From CAYJFG01 sp964369405 (GTDB lineage Bacteria > Bacillota > Clostridia > Oscillospirales > Acutalibacteraceae), in assembly GCA_964369405.1 (NCBI GenBank), contig CAYJGB010000008.1, positions 1 to 64,000 of the forward strand: a stretch of DNA of 64,000 nt. Reading direction: 5' to 3'. Made by a program: the position numbers and the translations under genes. Shown here one piece after another: positions 26,030 through 35,478 of this stretch. The notes beneath the pieces were generated by a model. It made no database searches. It saw only the letters and a program-made list of their open reading frames with translations, and had not been told where the DNA came from. How positions within the stretch are numbered: the stretch's first letter is position 1; the number at the start of each line of letters is the position of its first letter.

Positions 26030-26527
26030 TTAATTAGTATATTTTTTAAGAATATCTTTAATATCTTCAACTTCTAATCTACCGTAAACTTCATCATTAA
26101 TTGTTAAAACTGGTGCAAGACCACAAGCACCAATGCAACGACAAGCTGTTAAAGAGAATTTTCCATCATCGCTACATTCTTCAGGTGCTACATTTAAAAT
26201 TTCTGAAATTTTATCTACTAACTTGCCAGCACCTTTAACATAGCAAGCAGTACCAAGACAGACAGATATATTATATTGTCCTTTTGGAGTTAGTGAAAAT
26301 TGTGAATAGAAAGTAGAAACACCGTAAACTTCCTCTAGTGGTACGTTAAGTCCAGCGGCAATCATAGTTTGAACCTCTAAAGGTAAGTAACCATAAACTT
26401 CTTGAGCTTCTTGCAGAACAGGCATAACAGCACCTGGGTCTGACTTATGTTTTTGAATAATTGCGTTCAGCTGAGTTTCCTGCTCAGGTGTACCCTTAAA
26501 AGGAATTGTGCTGATTTTTTTAAGCAT
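26030..26527 (-). CDS. hydC: NuoE-like 2Fe-2S subunit (HydC)
   Basis: The 165-residue subunit has an N-terminal helical region (GAVMPVLQEAQEVYGYLP) and a thioredoxin-like 2Fe-2S domain with CLGTACYVKGA and TACRCIGACGLAP supplying the four Cys. This is the NuoE/HydC subunit of trimeric NAD-dependent hydrogenases and complex I. GGGAGG precedes the ATG. It is the promoter-proximal gene of the operon, which runs HydC, HATPase, 2Fe-2S protein, HydB, HydA. Confidence 0.93.
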   Translation of the reverse strand: MLKKISTIPFKGTPEQETQLNAIIQKHKSDPGAVMPVLQEAQEVYGYLPLEVQTMIAAGLNVPLEEVYGVSTFYSQFSLTPKGQYNISVCLGTACYVKGAGKLVDKISEILNVAPEECSDDGKFSLTACRCIGACGLAPVLTINDEVYGRLEVEDIKDILKKYTN

Positions 26528-26877
26528 ATTTATTTCCTCCCTGTAGTATAAAAATTAACTTTTGGCATTTATAAAAATAAACACGTCCAACTGTTATGAT
26601 ACTATATATTGATGAAAAAGTCTAGTGAAATTTAAAGAAAAAAGATAAAAAAAGCTGATTTTTTAGGGAAAAATCGAAAACATTGAGTTAGTTTAAATTA
26701 ACTGTATATTTTAGAAATATTCTGTTATATTAATTAAAAAATCACAAGAAACTCAAATTAAAAAATAATTGAATTTCTTGTGATAATATCTTGCATAATT
26801 TCATCTGATGTTAACATTTTAACACAATATGTGCAAGTTTTACATTTGTTCTTTCATATTGTTTACAACGCTTGCAA
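26528..26877. other. Intergenic region upstream of the hydrogenase operon
   Basis: About 350 AT-rich bases between two minus-strand genes. It must hold the hydrogenase promoter, but no convincing -35/-10 pair was found. The hairpin at 26741-26784 terminates the upstream membrane-protein gene. No further gene was seen. Confidence 0.5.
26741..26784 (-). terminator. Terminator after the 4-TM membrane protein gene
   Basis: ATCACAAGAAACTCAA pairs with TTGAATTTCTTGTGAT (one mismatch) and on the minus strand is followed by TTTTTTAATTAA. It lies between the membrane-protein gene and the hydrogenase operon and keeps them separate. Confidence 0.75.
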
Positions 26878-27309
26878 TCACTTCATAATTTCATGTTCTT
26901 TAAATATATCACGCTTTTTAATAATTATGTAAACATGTGCTATAAAGCAAATTGTTGATATAGATAATAACAACCAAAATTCGTTCATAATACCTGTAAC
27001 CATACACCCTGATACAAATATAACTGGTAATGCAAACATTGTTACTGTGCTTTTTGATTTAACATACAAAATAAAACACACTAAGTACAGAACTGTAAAT
27101 GTAAGCATTATAGCAACATTCATATCGTGAAATCGTTCTATTTCTTCAACTTCAAAAATTTCTTCTCCGCATACTGTTAGTAGCGGCAACCCTATTATAA
27201 CACATTCAGCTTTAAAAAGTTTACTGTTTAATATCGACTTATGATTAACTCTTTCTAGAATTACATAAATTAAACTAACAATCATAATAGGTATAAACAT
27301 TAGATACAT
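26878..27309 (-). CDS. Small four-helix membrane protein of unknown function
   Basis: A 143-residue protein with about four hydrophobic helices (roughly residues 2-18, 67-85, 92-108 and 113-131), a short acidic loop EEIFEVEEIERFHD between the first two, and a charged C-terminus. No family was recognised. The start is the ATG with AAGGAGG upstream; a TTG 27 bases earlier overlaps that site and was rejected. It is monocistronic, with its own terminator and no functionally related neighbour, so no role can be proposed. Confidence 0.7.
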   Translation of the reverse strand: MYLMFIPIMIVSLIYVILERVNHKSILNSKLFKAECVIIGLPLLTVCGEEIFEVEEIERFHDMNVAIMLTFTVLYLVCFILYVKSKSTVTMFALPVIFVSGCMVTGIMNEFWLLLSISTICFIAHVYIIIKKRDIFKEHEIMK

Positions 27310-27695
27310 AATAAGCCTCCTTGCAAATTTAGACAAAATTCTTACAATTTAATTATATAATAACTTAAGTTTTACATTCAATGTACTATTTTGTTGAATT
27401 TTAGGGAGAAACAAAGAATATATTAATAAAGATTGTTTTTAATTGTGATTTTCTTAAAATATCAGCGATTTATATAAAAAAATTACAAATTATACATTTA
27501 ACAATAAGATATAATAATATTTTTATATATATTTATATCGCTTTCACGTATAAAAGATATATTCTAAATTATAGTATTGTATTTTGAAATTCAATGAACA
27601 AAATGTAAATTTTATAGTAAAATGATTGATTATATTTAAAATATAACTTATAGTAGTAGACAAGTCGAGTAAATTAAAAATACAGGAGAATTTTA
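27310..27695. other. Divergent intergenic region, nothing specific seen
   Basis: These 386 AT-rich bases separate a minus-strand membrane-protein gene from a plus-strand secreted protein. Several TATAAT-like strings occur, which is expected by chance at this composition. CAGGAG at 27684 is the ribosome site of the next gene. No repeat or RNA was found. Confidence 0.5.
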
Positions 27696-28286
27696 ATGAA
27701 AAAAACAAAAAAATTCACAAAAAGAATATTATGTATGACTTTAGTGCTAGCGACAATGTCAACGTTATCTGTTAGTGTTTTCGCAAAGAGTTACAATTAT
27801 GATAAGTATGATATGTTAAACACAGTTCAAGTAGGGGATATAATCTATGAAAACAATGGAAATATGGGGATAACTGGACATATAGCCATTGTAGAAGAAA
27901 TTAAAATAAACCCAGTTACTAACGAACAATACATAACAGTAATTGAGGCTGTAAGTAACAGTGGAGTAGTACGAAACGTTATAGATGACGATAGATACGA
28001 TAACTCTGATGATACTGTACTAAGAGTAAAAGGAGCAACACAAGAACAAAAAGAGGGCGCAGTTGACTTTGCTGTACAATGTTTAGACGCAGGTTATAAG
28101 ATAGATTTTGCTAAGGATACAAGTGTTAATGAAAAAGATTGGTACTGTTCAGAATTAGCATGGGCAGCATATAAATCACAAGGAATAGATATAGAAACAA
28201 CAAAATTTTGGAATGAACCTGGTATAACACCTCATGATATATACCTTAGTCCAAAAGTAGAAGCAATAGACATAACAAAAGATTAA
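27696..28286 (+). CDS. Secreted YiiX-like NlpC/P60-superfamily protein
   Basis: A 196-residue protein with a signal peptide (1-30, ending VSVFA). The mature part has the permuted papain-like layout of YiiX/YebB proteins: GDII (47-50), GHIAIVEE with His62, and WYCSELAWAAYKSQG with Cys151 as nucleophile. In this permuted branch the His precedes the Cys. Such enzymes are amidases or peptidases acting on cell-wall peptides or lipids; the target here is not known. AGGAG precedes the ATG. The gene is monocistronic and followed by a strong hairpin. Confidence 0.82.
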   Translation: MKKTKKFTKRILCMTLVLATMSTLSVSVFAKSYNYDKYDMLNTVQVGDIIYENNGNMGITGHIAIVEEIKINPVTNEQYITVIEAVSNSGVVRNVIDDDRYDNSDDTVLRVKGATQEQKEGAVDFAVQCLDAGYKIDFAKDTSVNEKDWYCSELAWAAYKSQGIDIETTKFWNEPGITPHDIYLSPKVEAIDITKD

Positions 28287-28308
28287 TATAAATATTTACG
28301 ATATATAA

Positions 28309-28342
28309 AAAAGTTGTTGTAGGATTACCTGCAGCAACTTTT
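28309..28342. terminator. Bidirectional terminator
   Basis: AAAAAAGTTGTTGTAGG pairs, with G-U pairs, with CCTGCAGCAACTTTTTT around a 6-base loop. U-tracts occur on both strands, so it can end both the YiiX-like gene and the htrA operon. Confidence 0.85.
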
Positions 28343-28422
28343 TTGTGAGTGTTTTTACTGCAAAACAAATATTATACACTCTTTATTAGTCTAATTTTAT
28401 ATATAGTAATTTAGCAGAAAAA

Positions 28423-28567
28423 GGGGCTGTCACATTTAGTGAATTGTTCCTCATATTATACAAGTTCGTTGTAGGGGCGAAATCCATCAAGTACACAAAT
28501 AAAAGGGGAGCATATGGAATGCTCCCCTACAAATACTTGTTGATATTAACACTCGTGCGACAGCCAC
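28423..28567. repeat. 145-bp GTGGCTGTCGC-ended element, copy 1
   Basis: The ends GGGGCTGTCACA and TGCGACAGCCAC are imperfect inverted repeats (10 of 12). Inside are TTGTAGGGGCGAAATCC and the hairpin GGAGCATATGGAATGCTCC. The same layout occurs at 40683-40842. The right end lies 10 bases beyond the htrA stop. It is probably a miniature inverted-repeat element. Confidence 0.75.
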
Positions 28568-28577
28568 AAAAGTATTA

Positions 28578-30458
28578 TTAGTCAGCCTCTAACAGCTTAG
28601 TTGTAATTTTATATGACTTTTCTGTTTCAATATTGTATAACGTTAATTCTACTTCGTCGCCTGGCAAGTATTTTTCTAACTGTGCATACAGTTGAGAAAT
28701 ACTTGTTACTTCTTCACCGTTTATATGTGTTATCACATCTTCTGCTTTTGCTCCGTCATCTTCTAATGTGCTATCACTATCGAAACTTTCAATTTGCACA
28801 CCAGTTGGTATGTCATACATCTCTGATACATACTCATTGATTTCAAATACTGTAATTCCAAGTCTTGTTCTTCCCTCAACTTTTCCGTTTTTTATTAAAT
28901 CATCTGTAATTTCTTCTACTGTATCACTAGGTATCGCAAATCCCATACCCTCATACTCTGTATCTACAATCTTAATTGTATTTATTCCAATTACTTCACC
29001 ATTTAAATTAACTAATGGCCCACCTGAATTACCTGGGTTTATTGCTGCATCAGTTTGAATATAACTTACATTACCTCCGTCGTCCATTTGTCTATCAAGA
29101 GCAGAAATAATACCTTTTGTTATTGATTTTGAAAATTGCACGCCACCAGGATTGCCAATAGCCACTACTTCTTGACCAATTTTAAGACTATCTGGGCTTG
29201 CAAAGACAGCCGGTGTAAGTATTTCATCTGTAGAAATTTTTAGCACTGCTAAGTCTGTTCTAACATCATAACCTACTACAGATGCTTCGTAAGTTTTTGA
29301 ATTGAACGCAATCATTATATTATATTTGTTACTATCATTTATAACGTGGCTATTACTTATTATATATCCGTCTTCAGATATTATAACACCAGTACCCTCG
29401 CTAATTTGGTCTTCACCTTCGAGCGTTATAACTGCTACAATACTAGGCGAACATTTCTCAAAAGCATAGCTTGCACTATATTTTGTAGTGTCACTGATAT
29501 CGCTTGGCTGTTCTATTAGTTCTATTCCAGTTGAATCTGGGTCAATATATGGGCTAGGCTCATCATCTGGTACAATGATACTTGAATTTGGTTCAGTTTG
29601 ACCAGGAAGAGTTGGCATAATATCGTCTAGAAAGTCTGAATTGAATTTAAATAAATTATTTGCTAAAGACATAGCAGTTATAACGGCTACTACACCTATA
29701 CAAATAACAAATAATGTAATTATACTTGCGATTAAAACCTTAATACTAGTACGCATTTTCTTTTTTGGTGCATTTGGTTGTACTGGTTGATACGGTGGGT
29801 AGTAAGGTTCGTTGTTGTTTTGAAAGTTTGAAGGGTTATATGGATTTTGTCCGTTATTAATCGGTTGACTATTGTTTTGATAATAATTTTGATTATTATA
29901 ATTAGGTTGACTATTGTTTTGAGTGTAACCTTGATTACTATAATTAGGTTGATTATAGTTTGGTGCAGATTGATTTTGATATTGAGGACGTGGTGGCTGA
30001 AACTCATTATAACTATGAGAATTAGGAGTATAATGGTGACTGTACATATTATTGTATTCGTTTTGCTTAGCGTGATTAAATGAATTTGGGTCTTGTGTTG
30101 TGTGTTTATAGTTACTATAATCTTGTATATATGGTTGACTGTAACTACTGTTTTGTGAATTAAAACTACTTATAGTTTCATTTTGAAAACAACTTGGCAC
30201 ACCCTCTGCTTGATTATTTGAATTTGAATAAATATCATTAGGAGTTTCGTTTTCTTCTAATTTAGGTGTGTTTATTTCTAAAGTGTCTTGCTCAGTTTCG
30301 TTACTGTCAACTTCTTGTGTTATATTTTCTTCACTGCTAGTTTCGTTATTGTCAACTTCCTGTGTGCTTGCTACTTCTCGGTTGTCAACTTCTTTTGTCC
30401 TATCATTTTCGCTTTTAATTTCTAGATTATCGTCTTTTAAATAATCATCTTTATTCAT
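28578..30458 (-). CDS. htrA: Membrane-anchored HtrA-type serine protease with Q/N-rich tail
   Basis: A 626-residue HtrA/DegP-family protease. The cytoplasmic N-terminus starts with acidic EVDNNET-type repeats (20-65) and continues as a Gln/Asn/Tyr/Pro-rich, low-complexity segment (about 95-230). One membrane helix follows at 240-262. The trypsin-like domain has the triad His371 (SNSHVIND), Asp402 (RTDLAV) and Ser478 (NPGNSGGP). A single PDZ domain closes the protein (about 530-620). It degrades misfolded exported proteins outside the membrane. Its start overlaps the histidine kinase stop by 8 bases, which links it to the two-component system, as in CssRS-HtrA of Bacillus. The long Q/N-rich tail is unusual. 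Confidence 0.93.
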   Translation of the reverse strand: MNKDDYLKDDNLEIKSENDRTKEVDNREVASTQEVDNNETSSEENITQEVDSNETEQDTLEINTPKLEENETPNDIYSNSNNQAEGVPSCFQNETISSFNSQNSSYSQPYIQDYSNYKHTTQDPNSFNHAKQNEYNNMYSHHYTPNSHSYNEFQPPRPQYQNQSAPNYNQPNYSNQGYTQNNSQPNYNNQNYYQNNSQPINNGQNPYNPSNFQNNNEPYYPPYQPVQPNAPKKKMRTSIKVLIASIITLFVICIGVVAVITAMSLANNLFKFNSDFLDDIMPTLPGQTEPNSSIIVPDDEPSPYIDPDSTGIELIEQPSDISDTTKYSASYAFEKCSPSIVAVITLEGEDQISEGTGVIISEDGYIISNSHVINDSNKYNIMIAFNSKTYEASVVGYDVRTDLAVLKISTDEILTPAVFASPDSLKIGQEVVAIGNPGGVQFSKSITKGIISALDRQMDDGGNVSYIQTDAAINPGNSGGPLVNLNGEVIGINTIKIVDTEYEGMGFAIPSDTVEEITDDLIKNGKVEGRTRLGITVFEINEYVSEMYDIPTGVQIESFDSDSTLEDDGAKAEDVITHINGEEVTSISQLYAQLEKYLPGDEVELTLYNIETEKSYKITTKLLEAD

Positions 30459-31950
30459 ATATTTTACCTCCTTTTAATGCTTTTGTTTTATCTTCTTTTT
30501 CTCCTGTTTTAGGTAACCAAAGTGTAAATTTACAACTTTGTCCTAAACTACTAGTTGCAGAAATATCTCCGTTGTGTAAAAGCATAATTTTCTTAACTAT
30601 ATATAAACCAAGTCCCATACCGTTTTTATCTTGGCTTCTTGATTTATCTGTTTTATAAAATCTATCAAAAATTTGTACTATTTCTTCAGATGAAATACCT
30701 TGCCCACTGTTTTCAATTGATAATTCTATTTTATCATTCATATCTTGTAAAGAAATATTAATATAACCATCTTGATTAGTAAATTTAGATGCGTTTTCAA
30801 TAAGATTATAAATTACTTGATGTATCATATCAGAGTCACCGTCCACATAAGTAGGTGATAACTCATCAAGTCCATTTACAGTTATATTTTTATCGTGTAG
30901 TTTTTGTTCAAATGTTAATATTGTGCTAATAAGTGTGCTAGTTAGGTCAAATTTGATTTTTTGCACTTTAAGTTTTCCACTATCTATTCTTGATAACGAT
31001 AACATACTTTGTACTAATCGCGATAATCTTTTTACTTCTGTAGATACAATGCTTAAATAGTAGTTTTGTCGCTCTGGTGGAATAGTGCCATCTTGAATAC
31101 CGTCGATAAAACCAGAAATTGTAGTCATTGGTGTTTTAAGCTCATGAGATACATTAGCTATGAAACTTCTTCTAGTTCCTTCGCTAGTAGCAAGAGCATC
31201 TGCCATATCATTAAATGCTACAGCAAGTTGACCGATTTCATCACTGGAGTTTACTGGAACTCTTATCGAAAAATCTCCCTTTGCAAAACTCTTAGTTGCT
31301 TCTGACATTTGAATTAGAGGTTTAACCATTCTATATGTGAAAATTCCAATAACAAAAAATATTATTAAAAAAGTAACAACGGCAGCGATTATAAAAATTT
31401 GAATAATTTCTCTAGTAAATTCAAAAACGCTACTACTTGTTGAGCCAACAAATACAACGCCTACAAAATAACTGTTACCATTGTAATCTATATAAATTGG
31501 CTCACCTGCAACATAGTAAGATTCTGAATATACTCCACCTAAGTTGCCTGTTTGAAAATAATCACCGTTTTTAGCTTGATTAATAATTTTTACAGGTACA
31601 TTGTCATAAAAGACTGCATCTTCATTAATAGGTTCACTTGTAAGTTGAATTTCGCCACTTGTATTTACTATTACTATATTAGCATTAATACTTTTAGACA
31701 TCGTTGTTAATAACGAATGATAAATTTGATTAGTCACAAGAATTTTCCCATCTTGATAAACTGAGTTTTGTCCAATTAATGCAGAAACAGCCTTAGCATC
31801 TTCACACAAGGCGTTTTCTGTTTCGTCTACAGAATAGCTTGTTAAAATAACAACAAGCATAGCTCCTAATACGATAAAGCTAGATAATACAATGACTAAG
31901 CTCATTGCTAAGTATTTTACTAAAAGAGTTTTTTTAAATATGTTCTTCAT
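30451..31950 (-). CDS. Sensor histidine kinase (HAMP type)
   Basis: The 499-residue kinase has TM1 (about 12-37), an extracellular sensor domain (about 40-180), TM2 (182-205), HAMP (205-258), HisKA with phosphoacceptor His269 in NVSHELKTPM, and a HATPase with NLIENASKF, GQGIS and GMGLGLYIV boxes. The start is the ATG 8 bases after GAAAGGAT; an in-frame TTG upstream overlaps that site. It lies 53 bases after the response regulator and overlaps htrA. The arrangement suggests an envelope-stress sensor that controls the protease; the signal is not known. Confidence 0.93.
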   Translation of the reverse strand: MKNIFKKTLLVKYLAMSLVIVLSSFIVLGAMLVVILTSYSVDETENALCEDAKAVSALIGQNSVYQDGKILVTNQIYHSLLTTMSKSINANIVIVNTSGEIQLTSEPINEDAVFYDNVPVKIINQAKNGDYFQTGNLGGVYSESYYVAGEPIYIDYNGNSYFVGVVFVGSTSSSVFEFTREIIQIFIIAAVVTFLIIFFVIGIFTYRMVKPLIQMSEATKSFAKGDFSIRVPVNSSDEIGQLAVAFNDMADALATSEGTRRSFIANVSHELKTPMTTISGFIDGIQDGTIPPERQNYYLSIVSTEVKRLSRLVQSMLSLSRIDSGKLKVQKIKFDLTSTLISTILTFEQKLHDKNITVNGLDELSPTYVDGDSDMIHQVIYNLIENASKFTNQDGYINISLQDMNDKIELSIENSGQGISSEEIVQIFDRFYKTDKSRSQDKNGMGLGLYIVKKIMLLHNGDISATSSLGQSCKFTLWLPKTGEKEDKTKALKGGKIYE

Positions 31951-32003
31951 AAGTAATCCTTTCAAGAAGTAAAAAAGATAATTATATTAATTTATATCGA
32001 TAT

Positions 32004-32690
32004 CTATTTTGTTTCGAATTTATATCCAACGCCCCATACAGTTTTAATTTCCCATTGGTCAGAGACGTCATCTACCTTAGCTCTAATTCGCTTAACATGA
32101 ACATCAACTGTTCTTGAGTCGCCATAATAATCAAAACCCCATACCTCATCTAATAATTGGTCTCTTGTGAAAACTCTATTTGGATGAGTAGCTAAACAAT
32201 AAAGTAACTCTAACTCTTTTGGTGGTGCGTCAACATATTCATTATTTATTTTAAGTTCGTAGTTTGTTAGATTTATAAATAGTTTATCCCATGTAACATC
32301 TTTGTTTTTTGTCCTATCTATTTTTTCAATTCTTCTTAAAATTGCTTTTATACGAGCTACTATTTCTCTAGCTTCAAATGGTTTAACAACATAATCATCT
32401 GCACCAAGTTCTAATCCTAACACTTTGTCAAAGACTTCGCCTTTAGCAGTAATCATTATAATTGGACAAGTAGAACTCTTCCTAATTTCTCTGCAAACTT
32501 GCCAGCCATCTAAAGTAGGTAACATAATATCTAACATAACTAAATCTGGTACTTCTTTTGCAAATGATTTTAAAGCCATTTCTCCGTCGTTTGCAGTTAC
32601 AACTTCAAAACCTTCTTTTTCAATGTACAATCTTAATAATTCGCATATATTTAAATCATCATCTACTACTAATATTTTCCCTAAACTCAT
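32004..32690 (-). CDS. OmpR/PhoB-family response regulator
   Basis: A 228-residue regulator. The receiver domain has Asp10-Asp11, phospho-acceptor Asp54 in VMLDIMLP, and the Lys in DDYVVKPF. A winged-helix DNA-binding domain follows (ELELLYCLATHPNRVFTRDQLL and SRTVDVHVKRIRAKV, seen in two parts). GAGGG precedes the ATG. It is the first gene of the regulator-kinase-HtrA operon and most likely activates that operon among other envelope genes. Confidence 0.95.
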   Translation of the reverse strand: MSLGKILVVDDDLNICELLRLYIEKEGFEVVTANDGEMALKSFAKEVPDLVMLDIMLPTLDGWQVCREIRKSSTCPIIMITAKGEVFDKVLGLELGADDYVVKPFEAREIVARIKAILRRIEKIDRTKNKDVTWDKLFINLTNYELKINNEYVDAPPKELELLYCLATHPNRVFTRDQLLDEVWGFDYYGDSRTVDVHVKRIRAKVDDVSDQWEIKTVWGVGYKFETK

Positions 32691-33064
32691 AATAAGTCCC
32701 TCTTTCTTAAATTATTTATATATTTTACTGTTATAACTTCCGCTACCTTAATTTTACCATATTTATTTCAATATGAATAGATTTTTTTAAAAAATTTCAT
32801 TATATTTTTCGTAATTTAAATTATATAACGTAAATGTTAAATAGAAATGAACAAAACTTTATTCCATAAAAATAACAAATATTTGTCAAAACTTAAAATA
32901 ATGCAATTGCTAATTCAATTTTAGTTAAAATTAATATTGTATTACTTACAAAAAATATTAAAAAAAATTATACATTTTTTACAGTTTTTCATCATTTATA
33001 TAATTTGTACAAAATGCACATATTGATTACGTTTTTTTCGTACACACCAATTGATATTTTTTTG
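32691..33064. other. Divergent intergenic region
   Basis: AT-rich spacer between the regulator operon (minus) and the pilus operon (plus). Apart from the pilus promoter just beyond, no conserved operator pair or repeat was recognised. The minus-strand promoter could not be placed. Confidence 0.45.
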
Positions 33065-33093
33065 TTGATACAATTGTAAATTTATAGTATAAT
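33065..33093 (+). promoter_or_regulatory. Promoter of the type IV pilus operon
   Basis: TTGATA at 33065-33070 and TATAAT at 33088-33093, 17 bases apart. Transcription would start near 33100, which rules out a GTG at 33099 as the first codon and supports the TTG at 33132. Confidence 0.75.
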
Positions 33094-33131
33094 TATCAGT
33101 GTTGATAAAATTTGATTGGGTGGTGCATATA

Positions 33132-34835
33132 TTGAAATTTACTATTTTACAAATTTGCAATGAACTTATTTGTCTTACTCCAGCTGAAACAATAAAAGTT
33201 AAATTGCAAACTGAAGTGAACAATAAAAATAGGTCTTTATTTTCAAACCAAAATACACAAACTATATTTGGAGTTCCACAAATTTTTGAATTGCCTGAAG
33301 AGCTTAAAGAAACAGCTTTAGCAGGTGGTGCAAAATTTGCTGAGTTTGTATCAGAATGTGGTAAATTGTCTGGTATTAGTTTATCAGAAATTATGATTGT
33401 TCCTGATAAGCAATCATTAGCGACTAAAGAATACCAACATACTCAAGCTAAAAAGAAGTTTTTAGACGGTTTTGCTGTTCAAGAAACTGAGGCAGTTATA
33501 TCTGACTCTACTTCAAATTATTCTATAATTAACTTTCCTTATGGTACACAATATGGAAAATCAACTGCAAAGACAGAACTTACATCTGCTCTTTTTGCAA
33601 TGCCATTAAGTCTTATAGAAAATTTAAGAAAAGATTTTGAAAAACATAATATTAAAATAATTAAAATCATACCTCAAGATACTGCAATGTTGCTAGGCTC
33701 TAGCTCTATAATAAATAGTGTTAATAAAGTAGTTGCACTTCTTAGTATTGATTTATTTTCAGTTAGAATTACTGTTATTAATAATGGCGAAATTCAATAT
33801 TCTCAAATGTTTGAATCTCCATTACCTGAAATTGCTCATTACATAGCTGATGAAAAACAAATTTCTTATTTAGAAGCTATAAGCTATATTGAAGAAGAAG
33901 GTGTTGTAAGCTTTTTAAATAGCGAAGTATCACCTCTAAACTTAAGGTCTGTACAAAGCACTCTTGATTATACTACTGGCGACATTATCAGAAATGTTCG
34001 TATGATGCTTGCTAGTAAAAAATTAGAAATTAATAAAGTGTATTTATGTGACCACTTCTCTTTAATGCCAGACCTTACTAAATATATGCGTCAATACGGC
34101 TTCTTGATGGAAGTTGAAGATGTAGGCGTATCTTATAAACCTGAAAATATTCCAATTGTTACAGATACTGCTGTAGAAATTGGATATAAATCGTCGAGCT
34201 TTTTTACATTATCAAACATTGTAACACTTGCTAATATGAACACTTGCGACCTGTTACATGGTATAAATAGTGCAAAAAACAAGAACTCAAATTTAGGAAA
34301 ATATTTAACAGTTGCTTTAGGTGTAATTGTTGGTGTTAGTATGGTAGCTGTTGGTGGGCTTTATGCATTTAATAATATAATGCTTTATATGTCTCAACAA
34401 ATGGTAGCAGACCCTAAGTATGACCCTGCTAAACAAGTAATAGCAGATACTAATGAATATAATACTAAAATAGCAAATGTAAACAACGATGTGTTAACAC
34501 TACCTGTAGTGGCTGACGAAGTTTCTAATATTGTAGATGAAACATTTAAACAAGTTACAGAAAATGTTGAATTTGTGAGTTCCTATTCATTTGATAATAT
34601 AGGAAATCAAATCTCACTTACATTTGTAGTTGATGATTTTGAAGCATATGTTAAACTGAAAGATGAAATAAACTCAAATGAATATTTCAAAGTTGTTATA
34701 CCAGTAACATATACTCAAAATTCAGATGAAGGAAACGGCACTTGTACTACTGTGTTATCTGTAAATCCAGAAGTTATTTCGCAAGAGCAACAAGAGGCAC
34801 AAACACAAGACACTACTCAAGGAGGTAATCAATAA
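33132..34835 (+). CDS. PilM/PilN-like pilus assembly fusion protein
   Basis: A 567-residue protein. Residues 1-380 look like a PilM-type actin-fold protein (VVALLSIDLFSVRITVINNGEI is the ATPase-like strand region, seen at 200-221). A membrane helix follows at 391-413, and then an extracellular, PilN-like domain to about 550 with a Gln/Thr-rich end (EAQTQDTTQGG). In proteobacteria PilM and PilN are separate proteins that bind each other; a natural fusion would fix the ratio. The assignment is by layout and by the following PilO-like and pilus genes; sequence similarity is weak. The proposed start is TTG at 33132 behind GGGTGG. Confidence 0.65.
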   Translation: MKFTILQICNELICLTPAETIKVKLQTEVNNKNRSLFSNQNTQTIFGVPQIFELPEELKETALAGGAKFAEFVSECGKLSGISLSEIMIVPDKQSLATKEYQHTQAKKKFLDGFAVQETEAVISDSTSNYSIINFPYGTQYGKSTAKTELTSALFAMPLSLIENLRKDFEKHNIKIIKIIPQDTAMLLGSSSIINSVNKVVALLSIDLFSVRITVINNGEIQYSQMFESPLPEIAHYIADEKQISYLEAISYIEEEGVVSFLNSEVSPLNLRSVQSTLDYTTGDIIRNVRMMLASKKLEINKVYLCDHFSLMPDLTKYMRQYGFLMEVEDVGVSYKPENIPIVTDTAVEIGYKSSSFFTLSNIVTLANMNTCDLLHGINSAKNKNSNLGKYLTVALGVIVGVSMVAVGGLYAFNNIMLYMSQQMVADPKYDPAKQVIADTNEYNTKIANVNNDVLTLPVVADEVSNIVDETFKQVTENVEFVSSYSFDNIGNQISLTFVVDDFEAYVKLKDEINSNEYFKVVIPVTYTQNSDEGNGTCTTVLSVNPEVISQEQQEAQTQDTTQGGNQ

Positions 34836-35476
34836 TGGTTATTTCAGGAAAACTTATACCTAAATATGTAGTAGGACTATTAGTAATTATTGTTGCTATT
34901 TGTATATTTATACCAACAGTATTATTACCGTATTTAAACACAAGCGACGAAGTTGTGATGGAAACGTTAAAAAATCAAGAAGAAGTAGTTCTTTACGAGA
35001 TGACTTTAAATAATCTTGATGACTTACAAGCTCGTGTTCAAGAATTAAAAACACAATGGGAACAAATGGAAGACGAAATGTTCATCAAAGATGAATTTAT
35101 AGTTAATGATTTAAGTAATATGATGAACGAAGTTGGATTTAGTCCACTGTCAATTGCTGTACAAGACGAATCTGAAGTACTACCTGCTGAAACATCTTCT
35201 ACAGGCGATTCATTATATTCAGTGCCTATAACTATGTCATTTACTGTTTCTAAAGAAATGTTATTAGAATTTATAAACACTATCGAGAATAAATCTGATG
35301 GTATATACATAATTGGTGATTTAAATTGTACTACAGTGGCTCAGTCTTCAGGTTCTGGAGAAAAATCTGTTGGCGAAGGTGACTTAAATGTTACAATGTC
35401 ATTTACATCATTCTACTTTAAAGATGTACCTGCAAGTGTTTCTCCAACTCAAGCAACTACAGTTGCAACATCATAA
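34835..35476 (+). CDS. PilO-like pilus assembly protein
   Basis: The 213-residue protein has one N-terminal membrane helix (about 10-29), a coiled-coil segment (LNNLDDLQARVQELKTQ) and a ferredoxin-like extracellular domain typical of PilO. The last 15 residues are Thr/Ser/Ala-rich. It starts within the previous stop codon (TAATG). In other bacteria PilN and PilO form an inner-membrane alignment complex. Sequence identity is low, so the call rests on topology and operon position. Confidence 0.65.
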   Translation: MVISGKLIPKYVVGLLVIIVAICIFIPTVLLPYLNTSDEVVMETLKNQEEVVLYEMTLNNLDDLQARVQELKTQWEQMEDEMFIKDEFIVNDLSNMMNEVGFSPLSIAVQDESEVLPAETSSTGDSLYSVPITMSFTVSKEMLLEFINTIENKSDGIYIIGDLNCTTVAQSSGSGEKSVGEGDLNVTMSFTSFYFKDVPASVSPTQATTVATS

Positions 35477-35478
35477 TT

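Noticed and set aside
28613..30083. Several frames antisense to htrA
   Set aside because: They mirror the low-complexity Q/N region and the PDZ domain, lack ribosome sites, and have no recognisable domain.
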